From the NCBI GenBank assembly GCA_965225735.1, contig CBDDBN010000030.1, positions 930,001 to 994,000 on the forward strand: a DNA stretch of 64,000 nucleotides, written 5' to 3'. Of the stretch, positions 33,408 to 42,647 are shown one piece after another. The translations under genes were made by a program, and so were the position numbers. Below the pieces are notes generated by a model. That model was given only the letters and a program-made list of their open reading frames with translations. It did no database searches and was not told where the DNA came from. This DNA comes from Denitrobaculum sp965225735 (GTDB lineage Bacteria > Pseudomonadota > Alphaproteobacteria > Kiloniellales > Kiloniellaceae). The first letter of the stretch is position 1, and each line of letters starts with the position of its first letter.

Positions 33408-34124
33408 CTACGCGGGGATCAGCCGGAGCGTACTTGCGCCGCCATCCACGGCGACAATCTGGCCGTTTATAAAACTCGCCTCGTCGGAAGAGAGCATGGC
33501 GGCTGCCCGCGCCGCCTCTTCGACCTGGGCCACACGGCGGCTGGGTGTCGCCGCTGTCCAACCGCTTCTGGTACAGGGATCCGGGGTCATTCCACCCTCA
33601 AGCGCACCTGGCGCCAGGACGTTCACCCGAATGCGATACTTGGCAAGCTCGGCCGCCATCACCCGCGCCAACGCCGCAACACCACCCTTCGAAGCCGCGT
33701 AGGCGCCGCGATTGGGAACGCCCACCTGTCCGTGAATGGAGGTGACAAGCACAATCCTGCCGCCACGATCCTTCATTTTTTCGGCAACAGCCTGTGCAAC
33801 GTGGAACGCACCCATAAGATTGACGTTCAAATGCTCCCGCATTTCATCCGCAGAAATCTCCAAAAAGGCGTTTGTGCGCAGAAGACCGACCGTGTGAATC
33901 AAGACATCGAGCCTACCGAGCCGCGCCTCTGCCGTTGCGATCGCGGCTCGGGTGGATTCGGCGTCGGTCACATCCAGCGGGATAAAGTCCGATGGCGCCG
34001 TGTCTGGCGCAACACGGTCGAGGCACAGAACCCTGTCACCACGCTTTCGCAGCAAACGCAGGATCTCCGCGCCGAGATGCCCGGCACCGCCGACAACTAT
34101 CGATCTTACCGCACCGCGTTCCAT
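33408..34124 (-). CDS. short-chain dehydrogenase/reductase
   Basis: The product has 238 residues. The Rossmann cofactor loop is IVVGGAGHLGAEILRLL (residues 9-25), Asp at the end of strand 3 is in PLDVTDAES, the catalytic Ser is in LVTSIHGQVG, and YAASKGG gives the Tyr-Lys pair. The C-terminal SSDEASFINGQIVAVDGGAS is the classical SDR ending. Substrate is unknown. It is divergent from the GntR regulator gene, so the regulator may also control it. Confidence 0.9.
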   Translation of the reverse strand: MERGAVRSIVVGGAGHLGAEILRLLRKRGDRVLCLDRVAPDTAPSDFIPLDVTDAESTRAAIATAEARLGRLDVLIHTVGLLRTNAFLEISADEMREHLNVNLMGAFHVAQAVAEKMKDRGGRIVLVTSIHGQVGVPNRGAYAASKGGVAALARVMAAELAKYRIRVNVLAPGALEGGMTPDPCTRSGWTAATPSRRVAQVEEAARAAAMLSSDEASFINGQIVAVDGGASTLRLIPA

Positions 34125-34212
34125 TCTAGACCCCGGCCGGCGGCAAAAATCTGAAGGGAAAAATCATGATCGGGTGTTTCCTGAACTTTCGAAGAAGGAA
34201 TCTAAGATGCTA

Positions 34213-34229
34213 AAATCATATTATGATTT
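34213..34229. promoter_or_regulatory. inverted repeat, candidate GntR operator
   Basis: AAATCATATTATGATTT is an inverted repeat with a one-base centre (8-bp arms), between the SDR gene and the GntR/FCD gene. A second half-site (AATCATA, 34296-34302) overlaps the -10 box of the promoter noted separately. AT-rich palindromes next to the gene are typical operators of GntR/FCD regulators. Confidence 0.55.
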
Positions 34230-34277
34230 GCTTTTTGTATTATCGTACAGGCCTCATTTCCAGGATTTTCGACCATA

Positions 34278-34306
34278 TTGACAGACATTTTACAGAATCA
34301 TAATAT
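34278..34306 (+). promoter_or_regulatory. near-consensus sigma-70 promoter of the GntR/TRAP region
   Basis: TTGACA (34278-34283) and TAATAT (34301-34306) are spaced by exactly 17 bp. The expected start near 34313 lies about 25 nt before the GTG at 34339. The half-operator AATCATA overlaps the -10 box, which suggests autorepression. Confidence 0.75.
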
Positions 34307-34338
34307 ATTTTTGATCACGCATCAGGGAAAGCGCGCAG

Positions 34339-35040
34339 GTGTCACCGAAACAGTCTTCAGTCATTGCCGGCCTTTCCAATCGCCTGCGCCGGGATATTTC
34401 GCTGGGTCTCATCCGCCCGGGTGAAAAGCTGAATATCGAAGCGCTCAAGCGGGAACACAAAGTCTCTCATCCTTCAGTCAGAGAGGCCTTGTCGCTTCTC
34501 GTCGGCGAAGGTTATGTCGCCTCCGAAGATCAAAAGGGCTTCCGCGTCCTGGAAAGCTCCGTCGAAGAACAACGGGATGTCACGCGTGTCCGCGCCGAGT
34601 TGGAATGCCTGGCATTCGGCTGGTCGCTGGCCAATGCCACCACGGACTGGCGCGCATCCGTGGTCGCCGCGCACCACGCCCTGACCGAGGTCGAGACCGA
34701 GCTGGCGAAAGACCCAGTGGCCTACGCACTGGAATGGGATGAGCGGAACCGGAACTTTCATTTCACGATCTTGGCGAATTGCGGGTCTCCCAAACTTATA
34801 GAAATCATCGCCGCGCAATACGATCTCAGCCGCCGCTACCGTCTGCGGGCTCACTCAAATCGTCTGCGGGCAATGGACCGGGCAGAGTGGATCGACAAGA
34901 GTTCCGCCGAACATCTTCAGTTGAAAGACGCCGCGCTCGCAGGCGACATCGCACGGGGCATTCAAATTCTCAAAACCCACATCAACAAGGCAGCGGCAGA
35001 TGTTTCCGCTGTGTTAATCCCGATGGAAACGTGCAATTAA
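34339..35040 (+). CDS. GntR-family regulator, FCD subfamily
   Basis: The product has 233 residues. The N-terminal winged helix (SVIAGLSNRLRRDISLGLIRPGEKLNIEALKREHKVSHPSVREAL) is standard GntR. The FCD all-helical effector domain follows, with RVRAELECLAFGWSL, the Arg/Asp/His-type metal region (FHFTILANCGSPKLIEII) and EHLQLKDAALAGD. FCD regulators usually bind carboxylic acids. It starts with GTG and lies just upstream of the TAXI/TRAP genes, so it probably controls carboxylate uptake; the inducer is unknown. Confidence 0.92.
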   Translation: MSPKQSSVIAGLSNRLRRDISLGLIRPGEKLNIEALKREHKVSHPSVREALSLLVGEGYVASEDQKGFRVLESSVEEQRDVTRVRAELECLAFGWSLANATTDWRASVVAAHHALTEVETELAKDPVAYALEWDERNRNFHFTILANCGSPKLIEIIAAQYDLSRRYRLRAHSNRLRAMDRAEWIDKSSAEHLQLKDAALAGDIARGIQILKTHINKAAADVSAVLIPMETCN

Positions 35041-35118
35041 CAGAACACTAGATTCGCAGTGCGTTTCGATAACCATGCTTCCTGACAACGAATACCAAGA
35101 CCTATACAGGAGAGGACT

Positions 35119-36123
35119 ATGAAACAGTTGTTTAAGTCGGCAGCCCTGGGGCTGATGCTCGCCGCGGGCGCGGGCGGCGTTTCGCTCGCACAAGACTTAA
35201 AGTTTTTCACCATCGGAACTGGCGGTACAGCCTACACCTACTATCCCGTCGGCGGTGTGATCGCCAACGCGATCTCCAAACCCCCGGGATCACGCGAATG
35301 CGGCAAGGGCGGCAGCTGCGGCGTCGACAACCTGATCGCGTCGGCGGTTTCCTCCCGCGGCTCCGTGGATAACGTGAACGCCATCATCTCAGGTCTGCGC
35401 AACTCCGGTTTCGCGCAGTCGGACGTGGCTTACTGGGCTTACACCGGCACAGGCACCATGGAAGGCAAGGAGCCCGCAAAGGATCTGCGGACCATCGCAG
35501 CCCTCTTCGAAGAGCACATCCACCTCGTGGCGCTGGCCGACAGCGGGATTAATTCCGTGGCTGACCTGAAGGGCAAGCGCGTGTCGCTGGACGAGCCCGG
35601 ATCGGGCACCTACGTGGACGCCAACCTGATCCTCGACGCTAACGGCCTGTCGGTCGATGACGTCACGGCCGAGGCCCTGAAAGGCAATGCAGCCTCGGAG
35701 GCTCTGCGCAACGGCAAGATCGACGCCTTTTTCGTTGTCGCGGGCTATCCGACCGGTTCTCTGGTTGAGCTGGCCTCTGCGGCCGATATCAAGCTGGTGC
35801 CGATCGACGGCGACGGCGCCAAAGCGCTGACCGAGAAGTACGGTTTCTTCTCCTCCAGCGACATTCCCGCAGGCACCTACCAGGGCGTTGACCAGACCGC
35901 GACTGTGGCGGTCGGCGCTCAGTGGTTCACTTCCGCAAAAGAGGACGATGACCTGATCTACAACATCACCAAAGCTTTGTGGAACAAGGAAAGCCGCAAG
36001 CTGCTGGATGTCGGTCACGCCAAGGGCAAGACCATCACGGCTGAAACCGCCCTTTCCGGCGTCGGTGTGCCCCTTCATCCGGGTGCCGAGCGCTTCTACA
36101 AGGAAGCCGGGCTGATCAAGTAA
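35119..36123 (+). CDS. TAXI-family TRAP transporter solute-binding protein
   Basis: The product has 334 residues. A signal peptide is cleaved after about residue 24 (VSLAQ). The mature N-terminus KFFTIGTGGTAYTYYPVGGVIANAIS is the TAXI hallmark, followed by SGLRNSGFAQSDVAYWAYTGTG and GKRVSLDEPGSGTYVDANLILDA. It binds the ligand in the periplasm for the TRAP permease encoded next. RBS AGGAGAGG precedes the ATG. A terminator directly follows. Confidence 0.95.
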   Translation: MKQLFKSAALGLMLAAGAGGVSLAQDLKFFTIGTGGTAYTYYPVGGVIANAISKPPGSRECGKGGSCGVDNLIASAVSSRGSVDNVNAIISGLRNSGFAQSDVAYWAYTGTGTMEGKEPAKDLRTIAALFEEHIHLVALADSGINSVADLKGKRVSLDEPGSGTYVDANLILDANGLSVDDVTAEALKGNAASEALRNGKIDAFFVVAGYPTGSLVELASAADIKLVPIDGDGAKALTEKYGFFSSSDIPAGTYQGVDQTATVAVGAQWFTSAKEDDDLIYNITKALWNKESRKLLDVGHAKGKTITAETALSGVGVPLHPGAERFYKEAGLIK

Positions 36124-36138
36124 TTTACTTGGTTTTCG

Positions 36139-36181
36139 GGACCCGGGCGCAGCAGAACAGAACGCGCCCGGGTCCTTTTTT
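36139..36181 (+). terminator. intrinsic terminator between TAXI binding protein and TRAP permease genes
   Basis: A perfect 12-bp stem GGACCCGGGCGC (36139-36150) / GCGCCCGGGTCC (36164-36175) with a 13-nt loop is followed by TTTTTT. It lies within the operon, 16 bp after the binding-protein stop, so it should make the binding protein more abundant than the permease. Confidence 0.9.
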
Positions 36182-36207
36182 ATATTTGAGGGGAAGCGGG
36201 GGAAAAG

Positions 36208-38241
36208 ATGGCTGACGAACGGCTGACAGAAGAGCAGCTGCAGGAACTCGAGCGGCGCTACGACCCCGAGACTGCCTTTCGCGCGACCGGCAAAAACCTG
36301 GCCATTGCCGTCTCGATCGCGCTGGTGGCCATGTCGGCTTATCACTTTTACGCCTCCGGTTTCGGTCTGATCCGGGAACTCCTCCATCGTGGCATCCACC
36401 TGGCCTTTGTCCTGAGCCTGGTATTTCTGCTCTTCGGGATCCGCAGAACCGCTTCCACGGACCCTGCGCCCAAGGCCTGGTACCGTTTTGACGGCGTGGC
36501 CGTTCCAGATCTGATCTTTGCCGCGCTCGCCGTCGTTGCGGCGCTGTATCTGCCCTTGCTCCCTCCCGAAGTCGTGGCGGCTCGGGTCGGTAATCCCTCG
36601 GAATTCGACGTCTTCATGGGCAGCGGCCTGCTGCTCCTGACGTTAGAGGCCGCGCGTCGCTCTGTGGGACCGACCCTGCCCATCATCGGCATCATCTTCA
36701 TCCTCTTTGCCTTATTCGGACCCTATGCCCCCGGCGCGCTGAAACACGGCGGCACCAGCTGGCTCGGTCTGATCAACCATCTCTACATGACCAACCAGGG
36801 CATATATGGCGTCGCCATCGGCGTGATGGCGCAATATGTGTTCCTTTTCATCCTCTTTGGGGTCCTGGCCACGCGCATCGGCCTGGGTCAGCTTTTCATC
36901 GATCTGGCTATGGTTATCGCCGGACGCTATTCCGGCGGCCCGGCAAAGGTGGCGATCTTTTCCTCCGCCTTTATGGGCACGATTTCCGGATCCTCCATCG
37001 CCAACACCGTCACCACCGGCGCCCTGACCATTCCCGCCATGAAGCGCATCGGCTACCCGCCGCACTTTTCAGGCGCCGTGGAGGCGACGGCTTCGACGGG
37101 TGGCCAGATCACACCGCCGATTCTGGGCGCGGCCGCCTTTATCATGGTGGAATATCTCGAAATTCCGTTGCGCGATGTTTTGGCGGCCGCTCTCTTCCCT
37201 GCCCTGCTGCACTATTTCGGAATCTTCGTGATGGTGCATCTGGAGGCGCGGAAGCTTGGGCTGCGCGGCCTCGCCTCCGATGAGCTGCCGAAGGCGGCGA
37301 TCGTCCTGCGTCAGCACTGGCTTTCGATCATTCCGCTGGCCATCCTGGTTTATCTGATTCTCTCAGGGCGCACGCCTGATTTCGCCGCCGTTTACGGCAT
37401 CATCGCCTGCGTGGTGGTTGGCTTTCTTAACCCGGTCAACCGCCTGACGATCCCCGATCTCTGGAATGCCCTGGCCGCCGGCGCGAAGAGTACGCTGGCC
37501 GTAGGCGCTGCCGCGGCGACGGTCGGCATCGTGGTCGGCGTCGTCACGCTCACGGGTGTCGGCTTCCGCCTCGGCTTCGTGGTGGTCCAGACCGCCAACG
37601 ATCTAGGCGCGACCATCAGTCAGATCTGGCCTCTGTCGTATTTCACGATCACCCAATGGGCGCTGTTCTTCTCGCTGATTTTGATTGCGATTGCCTGCAT
37701 CATCATGGGCGCCGGCATTCCGACGACCGCGACCTACATCATCCTGGTCGCCGTGGCCGCCCCGGCCCTCGCCCAGCTTCAGGTCGAGCCGCTGGTCGCG
37801 CACTTCTTCGTCTTTTACTACGGGGTTCTCGCCGACATAACGCCGCCGGTGGCGCTGGCGGCCTACGCGGCGGCGGGTATTGCGGGGTCTAACCCCTTCA
37901 AAACCGGCAATACGGCCTTCCGCCTGGGTATCGCAAAGGCCCTGGTGCCCTTTGTGTTTGTCTACTCGCCAGCCCTGCTGTTGGTCGCGGATGGTTTCAC
38001 CTGGGCCGCTTTCACGGTCACCTTGGCCGGGGCAATGCTCGGTATCGCATCTCTCGGTGTCGCCTTCTCAGGCTTCCTTTTGGCGCCGCTGACCCGATGG
38101 GAGCGCTGGTGGGTCGGACTGGTCTCCTTCCTCTTCATCGCACCCGGTCTCGTCACCATGGCGGTCGGACTGGCTCTGATGCTGCCGGTGCTGATCCTTC
38201 AACTGCGCCGGCGCGCGTCTTCGGAGGCCGGCTCCGCGTGA
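36208..38241 (+). CDS. fused TRAP transporter permease (small and large membrane subunits)
   Basis: The product has 677 residues with about 16-18 hydrophobic helices. Residues 1-140 correspond to the DctQ-type small subunit; the rest to the DctM-type subunit, with family loops SGSSIANTVTTGALTIPAMK, GGQITPPILGAAAFIM and PTTATYIILVA...LADITPPVALAAYAAAGIAG. Fused DctQM permeases pair with TAXI binding proteins. RBS GAGGGGAAG precedes the ATG. The transporter uses an ion gradient; the ligand is unknown. Confidence 0.94.
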   Translation: MADERLTEEQLQELERRYDPETAFRATGKNLAIAVSIALVAMSAYHFYASGFGLIRELLHRGIHLAFVLSLVFLLFGIRRTASTDPAPKAWYRFDGVAVPDLIFAALAVVAALYLPLLPPEVVAARVGNPSEFDVFMGSGLLLLTLEAARRSVGPTLPIIGIIFILFALFGPYAPGALKHGGTSWLGLINHLYMTNQGIYGVAIGVMAQYVFLFILFGVLATRIGLGQLFIDLAMVIAGRYSGGPAKVAIFSSAFMGTISGSSIANTVTTGALTIPAMKRIGYPPHFSGAVEATASTGGQITPPILGAAAFIMVEYLEIPLRDVLAAALFPALLHYFGIFVMVHLEARKLGLRGLASDELPKAAIVLRQHWLSIIPLAILVYLILSGRTPDFAAVYGIIACVVVGFLNPVNRLTIPDLWNALAAGAKSTLAVGAAAATVGIVVGVVTLTGVGFRLGFVVVQTANDLGATISQIWPLSYFTITQWALFFSLILIAIACIIMGAGIPTTATYIILVAVAAPALAQLQVEPLVAHFFVFYYGVLADITPPVALAAYAAAGIAGSNPFKTGNTAFRLGIAKALVPFVFVYSPALLLVADGFTWAAFTVTLAGAMLGIASLGVAFSGFLLAPLTRWERWWVGLVSFLFIAPGLVTMAVGLALMLPVLILQLRRRASSEAGSA

Positions 38242-38251
38242 TGGACAGGGA

Positions 38252-39064
38252 TCATACCGACTTGAACTTGATGGCGATCAGCGCAGCCAGTTGAGGGATT
38301 GAGCAGTCGCGCGCGGCTTCTGCGTCTGCAAGATCCACGGAAAATAACTCGGCGATGATAGCCGCGGTCAAACCACAGTCGGAGTTGCAGTGGTGGTTGG
38401 CCAGGGTCTCCGCATGGAGTTCCCGGTCCACACCGCGGGTTCCCATTCTTCTCTTGTGAATGCTCTTGATACCGGCGCGCGTGCCTTCAATCGCACTGCC
38501 GATGATCGGGATCACCTTGGCGCTTTTGCGCACCATCTTTTTCTTCTTTTTCGCAATCACGAAAGGCAGGATCGTGTTCGCAATAGCCGAGTGTTTCGCG
38601 CTGCCGCCTGCGTTGCAGGCATAGGAGCCCGCGTTCGCCTGAATCTGCTCCAACGCCTTGATGTGCTTCTGAGTTTTGTAAGCAGATCTGGCGTTCAAAG
38701 CCGAATTGGTGAGTGTTAGCGCGGTGCTGGCGACCAGGATGCCAATCGGACCCGCCGCAAGCGTCGCGCCGGAGGCGACGGCCACCCAACCCACAGACGC
38801 GCCGGTGGCAACGCTCGTGCCGATAGCTGCACCGGTCACACCGACCCGAGCCGTCCCCTTGGCGATCTGCATCGCAGCCCTTCTCTTTGGGTTGGTGCCG
38901 AGCGTCGAGCTTGCCTTAGGTTTAACTCTTGGCGCGACCTGCTGAATCTGATGCCAACTTCCTCTGCGTTCGGATTGATCGTCGTCGTCCTCGTCTTCAT
39001 CTTCGACTTCGGCGGTGACGACCAAATCTTCGATAATCGCGCTGATTTCGGGTTCTTCCGGCAT
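38252..39064 (-). CDS. unrecognised protein with acidic N-terminus, glycine-rich hydrophobic middle and lysine-rich segment
   Basis: About 270 residues if it starts at the ATG at 39064 (GGGGG about 10 bp upstream); a longer form from further upstream is less likely. Residues near 20-35 are strongly acidic (EVEDEDEDDDD). The middle (about 75-120) alternates Gly/Ala/Val (VAVASGATLAAGPIGILVAST), possibly one or two membrane segments or a colicin-like hydrophobic hairpin. Then come KKKKKMVRKSAKVIPIIGSAIEG, basic IHKRRMGTRG, and paired Cys-His (NHHCNSDC). I do not recognise a family. It is convergent with the TRAP permease gene. Confidence 0.6.
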   Translation of the reverse strand: MPEEPEISAIIEDLVVTAEVEDEDEDDDDQSERRGSWHQIQQVAPRVKPKASSTLGTNPKRRAAMQIAKGTARVGVTGAAIGTSVATGASVGWVAVASGATLAAGPIGILVASTALTLTNSALNARSAYKTQKHIKALEQIQANAGSYACNAGGSAKHSAIANTILPFVIAKKKKKMVRKSAKVIPIIGSAIEGTRAGIKSIHKRRMGTRGVDRELHAETLANHHCNSDCGLTAAIIAELFSVDLADAEAARDCSIPQLAALIAIKFKSV

Positions 39065-39308
39065 GATCTCGTTACCCCCAAAAGACATGCAGTAAACGCC
39101 AGAATTGTATTTCACACCCGCATTAGTGGTTGTGACCGCTCCGTGACAAGCGCCATTCGCAAACACCCGCAGCGATGCCGGAAGCCGGTGCGCAAAAGAA
39201 CGGTGCTTGGCAGAGAGTACGGCCCCTCGTCCGCACGGATATCGCTGGCCAAGAAAGGAAAGAGATCAGTTATGAATCGAAGAGATTCGGCTGTGACAGC
39301 CAAAGGCC

Positions 39309-40649
39309 TTAATCTGAAACGACCACCAGATCCAAGGGCTGCGCGACGCCATCGACATCTGCGGAGGGAAGCTGACGCTTCTCCTCAGCCGGAACATAGC
39401 CCTGCTCAAGAGCCAGACGGTAGGTCTCAGCATCGGCGATCAGGCGGGTACCGGCCGTTTTGTTGTACTTTTCCAACTTGGCCGAAAGGTTTACGGCATC
39501 GCCGATAACCGTGTATTCCAAGCGGGTTTCATCGCCGACTGCCCCAAAGAGAATCTGACCGGTTGCAACGGAACCGTTAACTTCCGGACAGTACTCATCT
39601 GCCGCCTGACGTTCCGAGCACCAACGCTGTGCAGCAGCGCCGACATCCTCAAGCGCGCGCATGGCATCCGCCGCAAAAGTCTCAGACGGGCTCGAGGCGC
39701 CGAAGGTTGCCATGATGCCGTCGCCCATGAACTTGTCGATGCTGCCACCGTGCTTTTGGATCAGAGGCACCATGCGTTGCTGATACTCGGCCAGTACGCC
39801 CATAACGACCGAGGGTTCGGCCTGACTGGCCAATCGGGTAAAACCGCGCATGTCCAGATTGACGATAGCTGCCTGGCGCATCTCGCCGCTGCCCGCAGCG
39901 ATCCCGTGATCGGCCGCTGTGATCTTCGCAGCAATCTCCGGCGAGAAGAAGCGCGACAGCTCCTTGGCCGCAAGACCTTCGCTGACGGAACGAACCAGAA
40001 GCCCGCGGCCCCTGCGCAGTGCGACCGCCAGAATGATGGCCACCACGAGGATCGAGATGATCTTGTCGAATTCCGCTCCCAGCAGCACCGAATTGGAGGT
40101 CATATACTGCACGTAATCGCGGGTAATCATGGTATCGACGGGATCGACGGTGATCACGTAAACCAGTAAGAGCCCCCAGCCCGCGGCGGCAGCAAAGCCC
40201 GCGAGCAGCACGAAGCGCGCCTCAAAGCGCAGGGCACGCAGTGCAATGAAGATGAAGACATAGAGCAGCGTCGGCGCTTTCAGATAAAAGGAAGCCGGTT
40301 GCTCGTATTGCAGATGGAAGCTCCAGATCAGCACCATCAGCAAGGTCATGTCAAAAAAGACCGAGACGGCGAGAGACCAGGCGGGCAGCCGTGTCCGGTG
40401 CGACCAGATGATACGGATCACCGTCAGCAGCAGGTAGATAGCGAGCGCCCAGGGCACCGGCGCGAAAGCGGCATCGTCGGAAAAGACCTTTGGCGCGGCG
40501 AAGTACAGCGCTCCGAAAGTCAGCACCACCACCAGCTGGATCCAACTGATGAGGCGCTCCGTCGCGTCCTCCTGGTCGCGGATCGCCTGACTCACGCGCT
40601 CCGGCAGGACAGGCTCACTGGATTTGCGAAACCAATCTAAAATGCCCAA
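39309..40649 (-). CDS. membrane-bound class III adenylate/guanylate cyclase
   Basis: The product has 446 residues. About six hydrophobic helices occupy residues 30-215. The C-terminal cyclase domain shows VNLDMRGFTRLA (metal-binding Asp), DKFMGDGIMATFG (second metal Asp) and RLEYTVIGDAVNLSAKLE near 400. This domain makes cAMP or cGMP. The start is a TTG at 40649 with GAGAAA upstream. A single-domain cyclic nucleotide-binding protein is encoded 24 kb away, so a signalling link is possible but not proven. Confidence 0.9.
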   Translation of the reverse strand: MGILDWFRKSSEPVLPERVSQAIRDQEDATERLISWIQLVVVLTFGALYFAAPKVFSDDAAFAPVPWALAIYLLLTVIRIIWSHRTRLPAWSLAVSVFFDMTLLMVLIWSFHLQYEQPASFYLKAPTLLYVFIFIALRALRFEARFVLLAGFAAAAGWGLLLVYVITVDPVDTMITRDYVQYMTSNSVLLGAEFDKIISILVVAIILAVALRRGRGLLVRSVSEGLAAKELSRFFSPEIAAKITAADHGIAAGSGEMRQAAIVNLDMRGFTRLASQAEPSVVMGVLAEYQQRMVPLIQKHGGSIDKFMGDGIMATFGASSPSETFAADAMRALEDVGAAAQRWCSERQAADEYCPEVNGSVATGQILFGAVGDETRLEYTVIGDAVNLSAKLEKYNKTAGTRLIADAETYRLALEQGYVPAEEKRQLPSADVDGVAQPLDLVVVSD

Positions 40650-40911
40650 GTTTCTCGCCCGTCTCGCTACTTGCGCTCATTATCTAATGTGGGATGGCCC
40701 TATTTGAAACGCGATACAGCTGTCCTGCTGTCCCCGCATCCTTCGCCCCTGGTTGTTCCCGAGAGGCCGTCATCCCTATTATGTAGTATCAAATATAAAC
40801 GACTACTTGATCACTTGCCGTCAGTTTGTCGTGACTCTTCGTGACCGAACTCACCGCGCCGTTTCACACCGACCGCATCGAAGACCAGGCGCGAGCCAGG
40901 AGACGGCCGCA

Positions 40912-41817
40912 TTACGCCACGGCATCACAGATCTTGCGCAACCAAAACGCGGATTCGATCGCTTCATCAGGCTTCTCCAGTCCACCTACCGCCGAGGACG
41001 CAACCGCCTCAGGCATACGGGTAACCGCGAAATGGCTTGCGAAAACAACCTCCCAACCGCCGGACCCAAGCATCGGAATGACCCCTTGTTGCTCGTTATA
41101 GCCACGCCAATCCCAGGCCGCCGGATAGTCATCCGGCAGAAAGACGTCGTGAACCTGAACGAGCACGCCAGCCGGTAAGGCCGGCAGGATCTGACCGAAA
41201 AGAAGATCCACGTCGCTGCCGGGCATCAGGATATGGCTGGAGTCGATCATCAGGAAATCGCCAGCTTCCAAGGCGGCAAAAGCCTCCGTGCCCGCTTCAT
41301 GCAGAGTTTTACGGATCAGCGTGATGGGCAGCGATCCCAAATCCGCCCGTGGGGCCGGATCGATCGCGGTCACCTGGGTCTGCAGGCCGCCATCGGCAAT
41401 GGCACGAGCAACAAAGCGCGTGGAGTGGCCAGATCCCACCTCGACGATCCGCTTGGGCGCATGACGCCGGATCAGACTGTAAGCCGCGGCGGCATCGAGA
41501 CGCGGGAACCAGGACTGTCCCCAGCGCGGCTGGGGTGGCGGCGCCCCACCAATGCTGCCAAATTCCTCGGTATAAGCCTCCATGGCGGCCAAGAGCTCCG
41601 CGAAGACCTCCCGCCGCCGCTCCAGCAGGGTCTCGATCGGCGCATAACTGGGCCGTTCGCCCGGACCCGGCAAAGATTCCGCATAGCGGTAGGGAATGAA
41701 GAACCCGCGGCGCGCCACGTTCAACAGAGTCAGCAGCCCCAACCAAAGACGGCGGCGGCGCACGCGCCCCGAGAGTTTAATTTTCATGCTATTGGATGAA
41801 GCTTGGCGCGCGGTCAC
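40912..41817 (-). CDS. class I SAM-dependent methyltransferase-like protein
   Basis: The product has 301 residues from a GTG at 41817 that overlaps the upstream gene's stop (GTGA); an ATG at 41787 is the alternative. The SAM motif is RIVEVGSGHSTRFVARAIADGG near 120, followed by VTAIDPAPR and a DFLMIDSSHILMPGSDVD loop. The N-terminus is very basic (RVRRRRLWLGLLTLL), perhaps a membrane anchor. The IDSSH and HDVFLP segments recall CmcI-like or small-molecule methyltransferases. It is probably co-transcribed with the upstream MBL-fold gene. Confidence 0.8.
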   Translation of the reverse strand: MTARQASSNSMKIKLSGRVRRRRLWLGLLTLLNVARRGFFIPYRYAESLPGPGERPSYAPIETLLERRREVFAELLAAMEAYTEEFGSIGGAPPPQPRWGQSWFPRLDAAAAYSLIRRHAPKRIVEVGSGHSTRFVARAIADGGLQTQVTAIDPAPRADLGSLPITLIRKTLHEAGTEAFAALEAGDFLMIDSSHILMPGSDVDLLFGQILPALPAGVLVQVHDVFLPDDYPAAWDWRGYNEQQGVIPMLGSGGWEVVFASHFAVTRMPEAVASSAVGGLEKPDEAIESAFWLRKICDAVA

Positions 41818-42647
41818 GGGCGCAGAACCATGCCTTCCTGCGCCACCACGGTTCCGGGCCGGGTGGTTTCGGCGTCCTTGGCGACCTGATCCATAAATTC
41901 ATCGTCGTGCGCCGGATCATGATGGAACACCACCAGCTGTCCGACACCGGCGCGGTCGCACAAGCGCACACCTTCCTGCCAGGTCGAATGCCCCCAGCTC
42001 TTAAAGCGCGGGAACTCTTCATCCGTGTAGGTGCAGTCGTAGATCATGATGTCCGCACCTTCGATCAGCTCCAGCACATTGCGGTCCGGCTGGTCCTCGA
42101 CATGCTCGGTATCCGTGACATAGCAGATCGATTTGCCTTCGTACTCGACCCGGTAGCCCGTCGCGCCATTGGGGTGATTGAGAGGTGCGGTCTTGATCTG
42201 CACCCCGGGCCGGGGCTCCAGAACATCACCGGAATAAAAATCGTGGAAGGTAACGTTGGCCGCAAAGATCTTAGGAGGTACCGGGAACAGCGGCGCCGTC
42301 ATGAATTGACAGAGGACGTCGTGAAGACTGTGCTCGGGCTGCAAGTGGCCCGCCCAATAGCGGATCCGATTCCGTTTGTTGAAGTTCGGCTTGAAAAACG
42401 GCAGCCCAACGATGTGATCGTGATGCGTATGGGTCAGAAAGATATCGGCCTCGACCTGGGCCATGCAGCAGAGGTTTTCGCCAAACGGCCGCAAGCCCGT
42501 GCCCGCATCGAAGATCAGCACATGGTCTCCGCAACGAACCTCAAGGCAAGAGGTATTGCCGCCGTAACGCCTGTGGCTGTCGCCGGGACAGGAGATCGAG
42601 CCGCGCACTCCCCAGAAGCGGACGTAAAAATCGGAGTTTTCGGCCAA
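41814..42647 (-). CDS. MBL-fold metallo-hydrolase
   Basis: The product has 277 residues. The zinc motif is THTHHDHIVGLPFF (HxHxDH at 73-78), with later His/Asp ligands in NHPNGATGY, VTDTEH and FHHDPAHDD. The start is a TTG with AAGGAAG upstream. Early GVRGSISCPGDSHRRYGGNTSC is typical of the RNase-Z-like/phosphonate (PhnP) subgroup acting on cyclic phosphoesters. The exact substrate is unknown. It is coupled to the downstream methyltransferase gene. Confidence 0.88.
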   Translation of the reverse strand: MAENSDFYVRFWGVRGSISCPGDSHRRYGGNTSCLEVRCGDHVLIFDAGTGLRPFGENLCCMAQVEADIFLTHTHHDHIVGLPFFKPNFNKRNRIRYWAGHLQPEHSLHDVLCQFMTAPLFPVPPKIFAANVTFHDFYSGDVLEPRPGVQIKTAPLNHPNGATGYRVEYEGKSICYVTDTEHVEDQPDRNVLELIEGADIMIYDCTYTDEEFPRFKSWGHSTWQEGVRLCDRAGVGQLVVFHHDPAHDDEFMDQVAKDAETTRPGTVVAQEGMVLRP

